Below the pieces are notes generated by a model. It was not told where the DNA came from and did not search any database. It was given only the letters and a program-made list of their open reading frames with translations. A stretch of 64,000 bases of DNA from Lachnospiraceae bacterium (GTDB lineage: Bacteria; Bacillota; Clostridia; Lachnospirales; Lachnospiraceae), in contig JAILQX010000027.1 in the NCBI GenBank assembly GCA_024698705.1, positions 1-64,000 of the forward strand. Direction: 5' to 3'. A program made the position numbers and the translations under genes. Shown in pieces: positions 9,633 to 19,910 of this stretch; the first letter of the stretch is position 1; each line of letters opens with the position of its first letter.

Positions 9633-11165
9633 ATGGATAAGATACTTGTACTCGATTTCGGTGGTCAGTACAATCAGTTGATAGCAAGAAGAGTCAGAGA
9701 GAATCATGTATTTGCCGAGATCAGAGCATATAACAGGATCACGCCCGATGAGATCGGGAAAGAGGGTTATAAGGGTGTGATATTTACCGGCGGACCCAAC
9801 AGTGTATACGACCCCGCGTCGCCGCATTATGACAGAAAGGTATTAAACCTCGGGATCCCGGTTCTGGGTATCTGCTACGGTGCACAGCTCACAGCCTATA
9901 TGGAGGACGGAGTTGTGACAAGCGCGGAGGATTCCAGTGAGTACGGTAAGACCGTTTATCACCTGGATGATAAGGAAAACCCGCTTTTTAAAGGCACAAA
10001 GGAAACAGCGATCTGCTGGATGAGTCATACGGATTATATAAAGGAGGCACCGAAGGGCTTCGAGATAACGGCGCATACAGACAAATGCCCCTGCGCCGGC
10101 ATGTGTGACAGAAGCAGAAATATTTATGCTGTCCAGTTCCATCCTGAAGTTACGCATACCGAGTTCGGACAGCAAATGATAACCAATTTTGTCATCGACA
10201 TCTGCGGATGCGCACAGGATTGGAAAATGGATTCGTTTATTGAGGATACCGTGGCTGCTTATAAAGAAAAGCTTGCGGGTAAGAAAGTCCTGCTCGCACT
10301 CTCCGGCGGTGTTGACTCTTCGGTTGCCGCCATACTGCTCCACAGGGCAGTAGGAGACGATCTGGTATGCGTATTTGTCGATCACGGACTTTTGCGCAAA
10401 AACGAAGGCGATTATGTTGAAAGCGTGTTCAAAGGAAAGTTCGGCCTTAACATGATCAGAGTAAATGCCGGAGAACGTTTCCTCGGCAGATTAAAAGGAG
10501 TGACCGAACCGGAGAAGAAGAGAAAGATAATCGGTGAGGAGTTCATACGTGTTTTCGAAGAGGAAGGACGTAAGCTCGGTAAGATAGATGTGCTTGCACA
10601 GGGAACCATTTATCCGGATGTGGTTGAGAGCGGACTTGGTGATTCGGCAGTCATCAAGAGTCATCATAATGTCGGAGGACTTCCGAGCGTTATCTCATTT
10701 GATGAGATAGTCGAGCCGCTGAGAGAGCTTTTCAAGGACGAGGTAAGAGAAGTCGGCGAAAAGCTTGGCATACCGAAGGAACTGGTATGGAGACAGCCGT
10801 TCCCCGGACCGGGTCTGGCAGTCCGTGTCATCGGAGAGATAACTGAGGAGAAACTTGCGATACTCAGGGATGCAGATGCTATCTTCAGAGAAGAAGTAGA
10901 TGCTTCAAAGACCGATGCCAATCAGTATTTTGCGGTACTTACCGACAATCGTACTGTCGGTGTCATGGGTGATGCGAGGACCTACGGATATACGGTCGCA
11001 CTAAGAGCGGTGACCACGGACGATTTCATGACGGCGGAATGGACAAGGATCCCTTACGAGGTGCTTGAAAGAGCCAGTGTGCGTATCACAAATGAAGTAA
11101 AGGGCATATCAAGAGTTGTATATGACATAACTTCAAAACCGCCGGCAACAGTCGAGTGGGAATGA
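9633..11165 (+). CDS. guaA: GMP synthase (glutamine-hydrolysing)
   Basis: Converts XMP to GMP using glutamine and ATP. The N-terminal class I glutaminase has the nucleophile in LGICYGAQL (about residue 83) and the His/Glu pair in [11 protein letters not shown] (about residue 170). The ATP-pyrophosphatase domain starts with [14 protein letters not shown] (about residue 220). The C-terminal dimerisation domain has [16 protein letters not shown] and ends with the XMP-contact segment [19 protein letters not shown]. The 510-residue length is normal. It is flanked by purB and glmS with short gaps. Confidence 0.97.
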   Translation: MDKILVLDFGGQYNQLIARRVRENHVFAEIRAYNRITPDEIGKEGYKGVIFTGGPNSVYDPASPHYDRKVLNLGIPVLGICYGAQLTAYMEDGVVTSAEDSSEYGKTVYHLDDKENPLFKGTKETAICWMSHTDYIKEAPKGFEITAHTDKCPCAGMCDRSRNIYAVQFHPEVTHTEFGQQMITNFVIDICGCAQDWKMDSFIEDTVAAYKEKLAGKKVLLALSGGVDSSVAAILLHRAVGDDLVCVFVDHGLLRKNEGDYVESVFKGKFGLNMIRVNAGERFLGRLKGVTEPEKKRKIIGEEFIRVFEEEGRKLGKIDVLAQGTIYPDVVESGLGDSAVIKSHHNVGGLPSVISFDEIVEPLRELFKDEVREVGEKLGIPKELVWRQPFPGPGLAVRVIGEITEEKLAILRDADAIFREEVDASKTDANQYFAVLTDNRTVGVMGDARTYGYTVALRAVTTDDFMTAEWTRIPYEVLERASVRITNEVKGISRVVYDITSKPPATVEWE

Positions 11166-11201
11166 TAAAAGCATACTGAGTGTAAGATTGGAGAAAATGT
11201 T

Positions 11202-13067
11202 ATGTGCGGAATAGTCGGATATACGGGAAAGGATCAGGCAGCCCCCATTTTGCTTGAAGGCCTTTCCAGACTTGAATACAGAGGATATGATTCGGCAGGT
11301 ATTGCCGTAAGAGATGATGATTCACCGGTAAGCGTGGTCAAGGCAAAAGGCAGGCTGAAAATACTTGTCGAAAAGACGGACGGCGGCAAGACCGTTCCGG
11401 GAACCTGCGGTATAGGCCATACAAGATGGGCTACACACGGAGAACCATCGGAAACAAATGCACACCCTCATATTTCAGGGTGTGCCGCGGATGTTAACGG
11501 CATCGATGAATCAAACGTTGTCGGAGTTCACAACGGTATCATAGAGAACTATGTGGAATTAAAGGAAAAACTCAAACGTCACAATTATGAGTTTTATTCG
11601 GAAACGGACACCGAAGTTGCAGTCAAACTGGTTGATTATTATTACAACAAATACAAGGTAGGACCCATCGATGCACTTGCAAAGACCATGGTCCGTGTAA
11701 GAGGCTCATACGCCCTGGCTGTAATGTTTAAGGATTACCCGGGTGAGATATGGGTTGCAAGAAAAGATTCACCGATGATCATAGGTGTGTCAAAAAAAGA
11801 GAGCTATCTTGCGAGCGATGTTCCTGCGATCCTTAAGTACACGAGACAGGTTTACTACATCGGAAATCTCGAGATAGCAAGACTCACACCGGGACAGGTA
11901 AATTTTTACAACCTCGACGGTGATGAGATACAGAAGGAACTGACAGAGGTTGCATGGGATGCCGAGACAGCCGAAAAGGGCGGCTTCGAGCATTTTATGA
12001 TGAAGGAGATCTATGAGCAGCCAAAGGTTGTCGGAGATACCGTTTCATCACTCATCAAGGACGGAAAGATCAATTCGGAAGCGATAAGTCTCACCGATGA
12101 GGAAATAGCTGCGATCGATCAGATATACATTGTTGCCTGCGGATCGGCATATCATGTGGGAATGGCCGCAAAATATGTATTCGAAGACATGGCAAGGATA
12201 CCCGTGAATGTGGATCTTGCAAGCGAATTCCGTTACAGGGATCCCATAATGACAGAGCATACGCTTGTCCTGGTGATAAGCCAGTCGGGTGAAACAGCAG
12301 ATACGCTCGCTGCCCTCAGACTTGCCAAGGAGAGAGGCGTCAGAACATTTGCCATAGTCAACGTGGTTGGCTCATCCATTGCAAGAGAAGCGGACAATAC
12401 GTTCTATACCCTCGCGGGTCCCGAGATCAGTGTTGCGACCACAAAGGCATATTCGACCCAGCTCATAGCATGTTATGCAATGGCAATGGAATTTGCATTC
12501 GTAAGAAATAAGATCACGGAAGAGTATTATAAACAGCTCATAGAGGAACTCACATCACTTCCGCAGAAGATAGAAAAGATACTTGAAGATAAAGAGAGGA
12601 TACAGTGGTTTGCTGCAAAGTATTCTCATGCACACGATATCTTCTTTATCGGAAGAGGACTGGATTATGCCATAAGTCTTGAGGGTTCACTCAAGATGAA
12701 GGAAATATCATATATACATTCGGAAGCATATGCAGCCGGTGAGCTTAAGCACGGTACCATAAGTCTTATAGAGGACAATACACTGGTGATCGGTGTGTTG
12801 TCACAGAAGAAACTGTACGAGAAGACCGTTTCCAATATGGTGGAGTGCAAGGCCAGAGGTGCATACCTTATGGGTCTCACCACCTACGGCAATTATATGA
12901 TAGAGGATGTGGCCAACTTTGTGGCTTACATTCCGAAGACGGATGAACATTTTGCTACAAGTCTTGCGGTGATCCCGCTTCAGCTCATGGCATATTACAT
13001 TTCGGTAGCCAAGGGCCTTGATGTGGATAAGCCCAGGAATCTGGCAAAGAGTGTGACTGTAGAATAA
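11202..13067 (+). CDS. glmS: Glucosamine-6-phosphate synthase
   Basis: Makes glucosamine 6-phosphate from fructose 6-phosphate and glutamine, the entry to peptidoglycan and amino-sugar synthesis. Residue 2 is the nucleophile cysteine (MCGIVGYTG). GIGHTRWATHGEPSETNAHPH completes the glutaminase site. Two SIS isomerase domains follow, with ACGSAYHVGM, SQSGETADTLAALR and EISVATTKAYSTQ, and the end DVDKPRNLAKSVTVE holds the C-terminal loop. The 621-residue length is slightly above the usual 600. The upstream gap is only 36 bases, so the glmS ribozyme found in many Bacillota is absent here. Control is more likely shared with the neighbouring glutamine users. Confidence 0.97.
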   Translation: MCGIVGYTGKDQAAPILLEGLSRLEYRGYDSAGIAVRDDDSPVSVVKAKGRLKILVEKTDGGKTVPGTCGIGHTRWATHGEPSETNAHPHISGCAADVNGIDESNVVGVHNGIIENYVELKEKLKRHNYEFYSETDTEVAVKLVDYYYNKYKVGPIDALAKTMVRVRGSYALAVMFKDYPGEIWVARKDSPMIIGVSKKESYLASDVPAILKYTRQVYYIGNLEIARLTPGQVNFYNLDGDEIQKELTEVAWDAETAEKGGFEHFMMKEIYEQPKVVGDTVSSLIKDGKINSEAISLTDEEIAAIDQIYIVACGSAYHVGMAAKYVFEDMARIPVNVDLASEFRYRDPIMTEHTLVLVISQSGETADTLAALRLAKERGVRTFAIVNVVGSSIAREADNTFYTLAGPEISVATTKAYSTQLIACYAMAMEFAFVRNKITEEYYKQLIEELTSLPQKIEKILEDKERIQWFAAKYSHAHDIFFIGRGLDYAISLEGSLKMKEISYIHSEAYAAGELKHGTISLIEDNTLVIGVLSQKKLYEKTVSNMVECKARGAYLMGLTTYGNYMIEDVANFVAYIPKTDEHFATSLAVIPLQLMAYYISVAKGLDVDKPRNLAKSVTVE

Positions 13068-13140
13068 TGTAGTGCCCCGAAGGGGTGCTATGCAGCGCGA
13101 GCCCCATTCGCCTAAGGCGAATTTAAAATGGCGAGCGTTC
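13066..13140 (-). repeat. Palindromic intergenic repeat, full copy in reverse
   Basis: Read on the minus strand it runs GAACGCTCGCC, hairpin ATTCGCC-TTAGGCGAAT, GGGGCTCGCGCT, then head hairpin GCACCCCTTCGGGGC, the same order as the copies at 8013-8165. It begins within the glmS stop codon. Its position directly after the gene suggests it serves as the 3' hairpin of glmS RNA, though no T-run follows. Confidence 0.8.
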
Positions 13141-13145
13141 CAACC

Positions 13146-13171
13146 AATGTAGTGCCCCGAAGGGTGCTATA
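13146..13171 (-). repeat. Partial palindromic repeat (head hairpin only)
   Basis: A second copy of the head hairpin (AATGTAGTGCCCCGAAG and on to GGTGCTAT), missing one G of the arm and the rest of the unit. It ends a few bases before the pyrG ribosome site (GAGGGAGG), so it could influence pyrG translation. Confidence 0.65.
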
Positions 13172-13190
13172 TCTTGAGGGAGGCGATGTT

Positions 13191-14804
13191 ATGACAAAGT
13201 ATATTTTTGTGACCGGCGGTGTTGTTTCAGGACTTGGCAAGGGCATAACGGCTGCCTCGCTCGGAAGACTTCTTAAAGCCAGAGGTTTAAAGGTTGCGGC
13301 CCAGAAGCTGGATCCCTATATCAATGTGGATCCGGGGACGATGAGCCCGTTTCAGCACGGTGAAGTTTACGTGACGGAAGACGGAGCAGAAACCGATCTG
13401 GATCTCGGACATTACGAAAGATTTATAGATGAAGATCTGAATAAATTTTCAAATCTTACGACCGGTAAAGTATACTGGAACGTTCTTAACAAAGAGAGAA
13501 GGGGCGAATACCTGGGTTCAACAGTTCAGGTCATCCCTCATATCACGGGAGAGATCAAGGAATTTATATACAATCTGAGCAAAAAGACGGAAGCTGATGT
13601 GATCATAACTGAGATAGGCGGAACCATAGGCGATATCGAGTCTCAGCCCTTTATAGAGGCTGTAAGACAGATATCACTGGAAGTGGGTCGTGAGAACAGC
13701 CTGTTCATACATGTCACACTCGTACCGTATCTCCACGGTTCTGACGAGCATAAGTCAAAGCCTACACAGCATTCGGTCAAGGAACTTCAGGGAATGGGCG
13801 TCAATCCGGGGATCGTGGTCTTAAGATGTGATGAAAAACTTGAGGAGTCCATTTTCAAAAAGATCGCTCTGTTCTGCAACGTAAAACCGGATTGTGTGAT
13901 CGAAAATATCACTCTGCCGATACTGTATGAAGCACCCCTTATGCTGGAAGAATCTCATTTTTCTGAAATAGTATGCAGGGAGCTTGTAATAGACGCACCT
14001 AAGCCGGATCTGGAAGAGTGGCGGGCGATGGTCGAACAGGTGAAGAACAGACCGTATACGGTTACCATAGGTCTTGTCGGAAAATATGTCGGTCTGCACG
14101 ATGCTTACCTGTCAGTGGCGGAAGCCCTTAATCATGCGGGTTATGCCCACAATACAAGGGTTAAGATCAAATGGATAGATTCGGAAAACCTCAGTGAAGA
14201 AAATCTGTATGCGGAGATGGACGGAGTGGACGGTATCCTGGTTCCCGGAGGCTTCGGGAACAGAGGCATAGAGGGAATGGTCCTTGCGGCGAGATACGCC
14301 AGAGAACATGATCTGCCTTATTTCGGGATATGTCTCGGAATGCAGATACTTGTTATCGAATATGCAAGAAATATACTCGGCATCAGGGATGCCAATTCCG
14401 GAGAATTTGATGAGAACTGTGCTCATAAGGTCATAGATTTCATGCCGGGTCAGAGTGATGACATCGATAAGGGCGGAACATTGAGACTGGGTGCATATAC
14501 ATGCATGATAAAGCCGGGTACCACCATGGAAAAATGCTATGGCAAAAGAGAGATAAGTGAAAGACACAGACACAGGTATGAGTTCAATAACGAATACAGG
14601 GAAAGCCTTGCGGATAAAGGACTTACACTCAGCGGAGAATCGCCTGACGGCAGACTTATCGAGACGGTTGAACTTTCGGAGAGACCGTTCTATGTAGGAG
14701 TCCAGTATCATCCCGAATTCAAGAGCAGACCCAACAGACCTCATCCGCTCTTCAGAGGTTTTGTCGGAGCGGCACTCAATTCTCACAACAGCAGGCAGGA
14801 ATAG
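13191..14804 (+). CDS. pyrG: CTP synthase
   Basis: ATP-dependent amination of UTP to CTP with glutamine as nitrogen donor. The frame is open further upstream, but the start is placed at 13191: GAGGGAGG sits just before it, and the protein then begins [18 protein letters not shown], the family's conserved start. This gives 537 residues. The synthetase half shows [15 protein letters not shown] and [11 protein letters not shown]. The C-terminal class I glutaminase has GICLGMQ (about residue 380) and [10 protein letters not shown] (about residue 510). The upstream part of the frame runs through repeat DNA and is not coding. It leads a pyrimidine set with carA and carB. No PyrR-type leader was seen. 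Confidence 0.96.
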   Translation: MTKYIFVTGGVVSGLGKGITAASLGRLLKARGLKVAAQKLDPYINVDPGTMSPFQHGEVYVTEDGAETDLDLGHYERFIDEDLNKFSNLTTGKVYWNVLNKERRGEYLGSTVQVIPHITGEIKEFIYNLSKKTEADVIITEIGGTIGDIESQPFIEAVRQISLEVGRENSLFIHVTLVPYLHGSDEHKSKPTQHSVKELQGMGVNPGIVVLRCDEKLEESIFKKIALFCNVKPDCVIENITLPILYEAPLMLEESHFSEIVCRELVIDAPKPDLEEWRAMVEQVKNRPYTVTIGLVGKYVGLHDAYLSVAEALNHAGYAHNTRVKIKWIDSENLSEENLYAEMDGVDGILVPGGFGNRGIEGMVLAARYAREHDLPYFGICLGMQILVIEYARNILGIRDANSGEFDENCAHKVIDFMPGQSDDIDKGGTLRLGAYTCMIKPGTTMEKCYGKREISERHRHRYEFNNEYRESLADKGLTLSGESPDGRLIETVELSERPFYVGVQYHPEFKSRPNRPHPLFRGFVGAALNSHNSRQE

Positions 14805-14828
14805 GTACCATAAGGGAGACAGTCGATT

Positions 14829-15929
14829 ATGGAACACAGCTTTGATCGAAAAATTGTATTTGAAGACGGCAGAGAAGTATACGGGTACGGCTTTGGGTCG
14901 TATTCCGAAAAGATATGCGAGATAGTATTTAACACGTCAATGGTCGGATATCAGGAAATACTGTCAGACCCGTCATATACATATCAGGCGGTTGTCATGA
15001 CCTATCCCTGGATAGGAAATTACGGTATAAATGATGACGATCATGAAACAAGAGTTCCGACCATCGGAGGGATGATAGTACGTGAGTACAATGACGATCC
15101 GTCTTATTTTCGTGCAACAAAGACTGTTGATGAGCTGATGAAAGCCTATGATATCGTGGGTATTGAAGGTGTTGACACAAGGGAACTCACACGTCTGATC
15201 AGGGATTTCGGAAGCAGAAAGGTACTTATCACCGATGCTTCAAAGCCCTTACATGAATGCCTTGAGTTACTCGGTAACGGTGAGGTACCGACGGATGCGG
15301 TAAGCAGGGTAAGCTGTAAGAAAATATGGGAGTCTCCGGCAGACAGCAGCATAAAAGCGGCGGATATAAAGCATGTAGTAGCAATAGACTGCGGCATGAA
15401 GCTGAACATAGTAAGATCGCTCAACAAACTCGGATGCAGGGTGACTGTTGTCCCGTGGAACACCTCTGCCGATGATATAAAAGCGATGAAACCGGATGGG
15501 ATATTTGTTTCAAACGGCCCGGGTGATCCCACGGACATACCGGAGACCATAGCAACGATCAGGCAGCTTATCGGGTTTAGGCCCATTTTCGGTATATGTC
15601 TCGGACATCAGCTCATAGCACTTGCTTACGGGGCAAAAACCTATAAACTCAAATTCGGTCACAGAGGCGGCAATCATCCCGTGAAAAACGCTGCGGGGAA
15701 GATAGAGATCACGTCACAGAATCACTCATACGCGGTCGAGGCGGATACACTTAAGGGAACCGGACTGAATGTTACGCATGTGAACCTTTTGGACAATACC
15801 GTAGAGGGTATGGAATGCGTCGAGGACAGTGTCTTCAGCGTTCAGTATCATCCGGAAAGCGCGCCGGGACCGCAGGACAGCCGTTATCTGTTTTCTCATT
15901 TCACTGAATTGATGGAGGAAAGATCATGA
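14829..15929 (+). CDS. carA: Carbamoyl-phosphate synthase small chain
   Basis: Glutaminase subunit that supplies ammonia to CarB for carbamoyl phosphate, used for pyrimidines and arginine. The N-terminal CarA-specific domain is followed by a class I glutaminase with FGICLGHQLIA (nucleophile about residue 258) and the His/Glu pair in VQYHPESAPGP (about residue 343). The 366-residue length is typical. GGGAGAC upstream supports the start. It overlaps carB by four bases (ATGA), so the subunits are translated together in the needed ratio. Only one car pair is seen, so no pathway assignment between pyrimidine and arginine is possible, though adjacency to pyrG favours pyrimidines. Confidence 0.96.
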   Translation: MEHSFDRKIVFEDGREVYGYGFGSYSEKICEIVFNTSMVGYQEILSDPSYTYQAVVMTYPWIGNYGINDDDHETRVPTIGGMIVREYNDDPSYFRATKTVDELMKAYDIVGIEGVDTRELTRLIRDFGSRKVLITDASKPLHECLELLGNGEVPTDAVSRVSCKKIWESPADSSIKAADIKHVVAIDCGMKLNIVRSLNKLGCRVTVVPWNTSADDIKAMKPDGIFVSNGPGDPTDIPETIATIRQLIGFRPIFGICLGHQLIALAYGAKTYKLKFGHRGGNHPVKNAAGKIEITSQNHSYAVEADTLKGTGLNVTHVNLLDNTVEGMECVEDSVFSVQYHPESAPGPQDSRYLFSHFTELMEERS

Positions 15930-18900
15930 AACGAAATGATATTCATAAAGTCATGGTCATAGGCTCGGGGCCGATAGTCATCGGTCAGGCAGCGGAATTT
16001 GATTATGCCGGAACACAGGCATGTCTTGCACTCAGGGAAGAAGGATATGAGGTCGTTCTGTGCAACTCAAATCCGGCTACGATCATGTCCGATACAGCCA
16101 TTGCGGATAAGATCTATATGGAACCCCTGACTCTGGAGTTCATGTCAAAGATCATCAGACAGGAAAGACCGGATGCGATACTTCCCGGTATAGGAGGTCA
16201 GACAGGCATCAACCTTGCGGTCGAGCTTGAAAAGTCCGGAGTATTGAAGGAGTGTCGTGTCGAACTGCTCGGTACTTCGATAGAAAGTATAGAACAGGCA
16301 GAGGACAGGGAAAAATTCAAGGAACTCTGCATGAGTCTCGGAGAACCCGTATTACCGTCAAAGATCGCCGGAAGTATGGAAGAAGGATTGGAGGTCGCAG
16401 AGGAGATCGGATATCCGGTCGTACTCAGACCTGCATTTACCCTCGGAGGTACAGGCGGAGGGTTTGCGGAAAATGACAGCGAATTTAAGGAACACATGAA
16501 AAATGCTCTTGAACTTTCTCCGGTAAAACAGGTCCTTATAGAAAAGAGCATTAAAGGTTTCAAGGAAATAGAATACGAGGTTATGAGGGACAGCAATGAT
16601 ACTGCCATAACCATCTGTAACATGGAAAATATCGATCCCGTCGGCATACATACCGGCGATTCGATAGTCGTATGTCCGTCCCAGACCTTATCCAATAAGG
16701 AATATCAGATGTTAAGGGACAGTGCGCTCAGGCTCATAAGGGCGTTAAAGATAGAAGGCGGATGCAACGTGCAGTTTGCCCTGGATCCGGTATCATTTGA
16801 TTATTATCTGATCGAGGTAAACCCCAGAGTATCCAGATCTTCCGCGCTTGCTTCAAAAGCGAGCGGATACCCCATAGCCAGGGTATCGGCAAAGATAGGC
16901 GTGGGTATGACATTGGATGAGATACCGATAGCCAATACACCGGCATCATTTGAACCGACACTTGACTATGTGGTTTGCAAGATGCCCAGATTCCCGTTTG
17001 ATAAATTTACCGATGCCGACAATTCACTTTCCACACAGATGAAAGCGACCGGTGAGGTCATGAGCATCGGAAGGACATTTGAGGAAAGTTTACTTAAGGC
17101 AGTCAGCTCACTTGAGACCGGAGTATATCACATAAAAAATCATAAGTTCGACAGTATGGATACGGCTGAAATGCTTGTCTACATAAGGGAAGGCAGGGAT
17201 GACAGACTCTATGCAATAGCAGAACTTTTGAGACGCGATGTGCCGGTATCCGACATAATAAATGCTACAGGTATAGACAGACTTTATATCGATAAATTCA
17301 AGAGTATCGTTGAGACGGAAAAGAAGATAAGTGCGGCGGTATATGATGAAAACATCCTGTATGAGGCCAAGCGTATGGGCTTTGCCGACAGGACGATAGC
17401 AGACTTATGGAACAGTACGGAAAGTGAAGTAAGAGCATTCAGGACCGAACACGGTATCAGGCCCGTTTACAAGATGATCGATACCTGTGCATCGGAATTT
17501 GACAGCTATATCCCGTATTTTTATTCGACATATGAACATGAAAATGAATCCGTTATCCTTCCGGATAAAAAGATTATCGTTATCGGTTCGGGTCCCATCA
17601 GGATCGGACAGGGTGTGGAATTCGATTATTCGACCGTACATGCGGTGATGACGATAAAAGCAAACGGATATGAAGCCATAATAATCAATAACAATCCGGA
17701 AACCGTATCCACCGATTATACCTGCTCGGACAAACTGTATTTTGAACCTCTGGATTTCGAGCATGTAATGAACGTCATAGATATGGAGAAGCCCGACGGT
17801 GTGATAGTTTCCCTCGGAGGACAGACAGCAATAAATCTGGCTGACAGGCTGAGTGAATACAATGTTCCGATCATCGGTACCGACCGTGCTGCCATAGATA
17901 TGGCTGAAGACAGGGATCTGTTTGAAAAACTGCTGATAGATCTGAACATACCGAGACCGCTCGGAGAAGCTGTAACCTCAATAGATGAAGGCATAGAGGC
18001 TGCAGGAAGGATAGGCTATCCCGTACTTGTGAGACCGAGCTTTGTTCTCGGCGGAAGAGCGATGCAGATAGTCGCAAAGGAAGCCGAACTGCTCCATTAC
18101 TTAAAGACGGCGGTTGAGATCGATAAGGACAAGCCGGTACTGGTTGATAAATACATCAGGGGCAAAGAAGTCGAAGTTGACGCAGTCTGTGATGGCAAAC
18201 AGGTATTTGTTCCAGGTATCATGGAGCTCGTTGAGAGGACCGGCGTTCATTCCGGTGATTCTATCAGCGTATATCCTTCATACAGCATAAGCGGAGCAGT
18301 CAAGGCAAAGATACTTGAGTATACCGAAAAACTGGGACTTGCTATAGGTATAAGAGGACTGTTCAACATCCAGTTCATAGTCGATCCGGATGATGAGGTA
18401 TATATCATAGAGGTAAATCCGAGATCCTCAAGGACGGTACCTTTCTTATCAAAGTCGACCGGCTTCAGCCTGGCCGATATAGCGACAAAGGTCATGATGG
18501 GTATCGACCTCAAAACGCAGGGGATCAAGGATATATATCCAAGGGAAAAAGACAGATATTATGTGAAGGTTCCGGCATTTTCATTTTTGAAGCTGCAGGG
18601 CATGGATGCATATCTTTCACCCGAGATGAAATCCACAGGCGAAGCCATAGGTTATGACAGAAAGATCCACAGGGCGGTTTATAAGGCGCTTATCGCATCC
18701 GGACTTAAGATACAGGATTACGGAACGGTTATATTTACTTTGGCGGACGAGGACAAGGAAGAGGCGCTTGACCTGGCAAGGAGATTTCTTCATCTTGGTT
18801 TCAATATAGAGGCAACGAGCCTGACGGCAACGGTATTCAGGGAACACGGTATTCCGACAAAAACACTTCACAAGATGAGCGAGGGCAGCGAGGAAATACT

Positions 18901-19102
18901 TGACGCCATACGTTCGGGACACACCAGTTATGTGATAAATACACGTGCCATATTGTCGGGGATCCATTATATGGACGGTGAACTTATAAGAAAATGTGCG
19001 GTACAGAACAATGTGACGATGTTCTCTTCACTCGACACCGTAAGAGTGCTTCTGGATGTACTTGAAGAGATCTCGATCGGAGTATCGATGATAAACAGTT
19101 GA
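15926..19102 (+). CDS. carB: Carbamoyl-phosphate synthase large chain
   Basis: Makes carbamoyl phosphate from bicarbonate, ammonia and two ATP. The 1058 residues form the usual duplicated ATP-grasp layout. The first half starts VMVIGSGPIVIGQAAEFDYAG and has RPAFTLGGTGGG. The second repeats this as IIVIGSGPIRIGQGVEFDYS (about residue 550) and RPSFVLGGRAM. Each half has an EVNPR metal and ATP motif (LIEVNPRVSRSSAL and IIEVNPRSSRTVPF). The final 150 residues form the MGS-like allosteric domain. It is coupled to carA by a four-base overlap and followed 16 bases later by dapF. Confidence 0.97.
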   Translation: MKRNDIHKVMVIGSGPIVIGQAAEFDYAGTQACLALREEGYEVVLCNSNPATIMSDTAIADKIYMEPLTLEFMSKIIRQERPDAILPGIGGQTGINLAVELEKSGVLKECRVELLGTSIESIEQAEDREKFKELCMSLGEPVLPSKIAGSMEEGLEVAEEIGYPVVLRPAFTLGGTGGGFAENDSEFKEHMKNALELSPVKQVLIEKSIKGFKEIEYEVMRDSNDTAITICNMENIDPVGIHTGDSIVVCPSQTLSNKEYQMLRDSALRLIRALKIEGGCNVQFALDPVSFDYYLIEVNPRVSRSSALASKASGYPIARVSAKIGVGMTLDEIPIANTPASFEPTLDYVVCKMPRFPFDKFTDADNSLSTQMKATGEVMSIGRTFEESLLKAVSSLETGVYHIKNHKFDSMDTAEMLVYIREGRDDRLYAIAELLRRDVPVSDIINATGIDRLYIDKFKSIVETEKKISAAVYDENILYEAKRMGFADRTIADLWNSTESEVRAFRTEHGIRPVYKMIDTCASEFDSYIPYFYSTYEHENESVILPDKKIIVIGSGPIRIGQGVEFDYSTVHAVMTIKANGYEAIIINNNPETVSTDYTCSDKLYFEPLDFEHVMNVIDMEKPDGVIVSLGGQTAINLADRLSEYNVPIIGTDRAAIDMAEDRDLFEKLLIDLNIPRPLGEAVTSIDEGIEAAGRIGYPVLVRPSFVLGGRAMQIVAKEAELLHYLKTAVEIDKDKPVLVDKYIRGKEVEVDAVCDGKQVFVPGIMELVERTGVHSGDSISVYPSYSISGAVKAKILEYTEKLGLAIGIRGLFNIQFIVDPDDEVYIIEVNPRSSRTVPFLSKSTGFSLADIATKVMMGIDLKTQGIKDIYPREKDRYYVKVPAFSFLKLQGMDAYLSPEMKSTGEAIGYDRKIHRAVYKALIASGLKIQDYGTVIFTLADEDKEEALDLARRFLHLGFNIEATSLTATVFREHGIPTKTLHKMSEGSEEILDAIRSGHTSYVINTRAILSGIHYMDGELIRKCAVQNNVTMFSSLDTVRVLLDVLEEISIGVSMINS

Positions 19103-19118
19103 CAACGAGGAAATGATT

Positions 19119-19910
19119 ATGAAATTTACAAAAATGCAAGGCCTGGGCAATGATTATCTGTACGTATACGATGAAGTTCCGGAGGATATAGAGGAACTTT
19201 CAAGGAAGATGTCGGACAGACATTTCGGTGCCGGATCGGACGGGATGATCTATATCACAAAGTCTGATATCGCTGATTTCAACATGCGCATATTCAATGC
19301 GGACGGAAGCGAAGCGAAGATGTGCGGTAACGGTATCCGATGCGTGGGTAAATATGTCTACGAGAAGGGCTACACCGACAAAAGAGAACTCAAGATAGAA
19401 ACCCTGTCCGGGATAAAATATCTTAAATTGAATTTCTGCGGTACCTGTGTCAAATCGGTAACCGTCAACATGGGGACGGTTACCGTTATGAAGGATAAGA
19501 TCATAGATACAGATCTCGGAGAGATATATCTGACACCGGTTTCCGTCGGCAATCCGCATGTGGTCATATTTACGGAGGACATAGAGGCCGTTGAACTGGA
19601 GAAGATAGGACCGTTGATCGAGACGCACAGGGAATTTCCTGATGGAGTCAATGTGGAATTTGTTCAGACTCTCGGTGAAAATGAAATACGCATGCGTGTG
19701 TGGGAAAGAGGCAGCGGCATAACAATGGCCTGCGGAACGGGGGCCTGTGCATCCACAATGGCTGCGGTAAGCAAAGGCATATGTGACAATGATACGGATA
19801 TCAGGGTTCATCTGGACGGCGGAGTTCTTACGACAAAGGTTACTGCGGGTGACTGCCTGCTAATGACCGGACCGGCCGAATTTGTATACGAAGGAGAAAT
19901 AAAACTATGA
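19119..19910 (+). CDS. dapF: Diaminopimelate epimerase
   Basis: Interconverts LL- and meso-diaminopimelate for lysine and peptidoglycan. The two catalytic cysteines are visible in NADGSEAKMCGNGIRC (about residue 70) and ACGTGACAS (about residue 210). KMQGLGNDYLYV is the conserved N-terminal block. Two starts are possible. The ATG at 19113 is only two bases from CGAGG, while the ATG at 19119 has eight-base spacing and is preferred, giving 263 residues. It overlaps dapL by four bases, so the last two enzymes of the aminotransferase lysine route are coupled. Confidence 0.95.
   Translation: MKFTKMQGLGNDYLYVYDEVPEDIEELSRKMSDRHFGAGSDGMIYITKSDIADFNMRIFNADGSEAKMCGNGIRCVGKYVYEKGYTDKRELKIETLSGIKYLKLNFCGTCVKSVTVNMGTVTVMKDKIIDTDLGEIYLTPVSVGNPHVVIFTEDIEAVELEKIGPLIETHREFPDGVNVEFVQTLGENEIRMRVWERGSGITMACGTGACASTMAAVSKGICDNDTDIRVHLDGGVLTTKVTAGDCLLMTGPAEFVYEGEIKL

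Noticed and set aside
13128-13190. N-terminal extension of pyrG
   Set aside because: It runs through repeat DNA and precedes a better ribosome site and the conserved family start.
14112-14837. 241-codon open frame antisense to pyrG
   Set aside because: It mirrors a strongly conserved CTP synthase, has no ribosome site, and its translation is rich in Ser, Arg and His with no domain.
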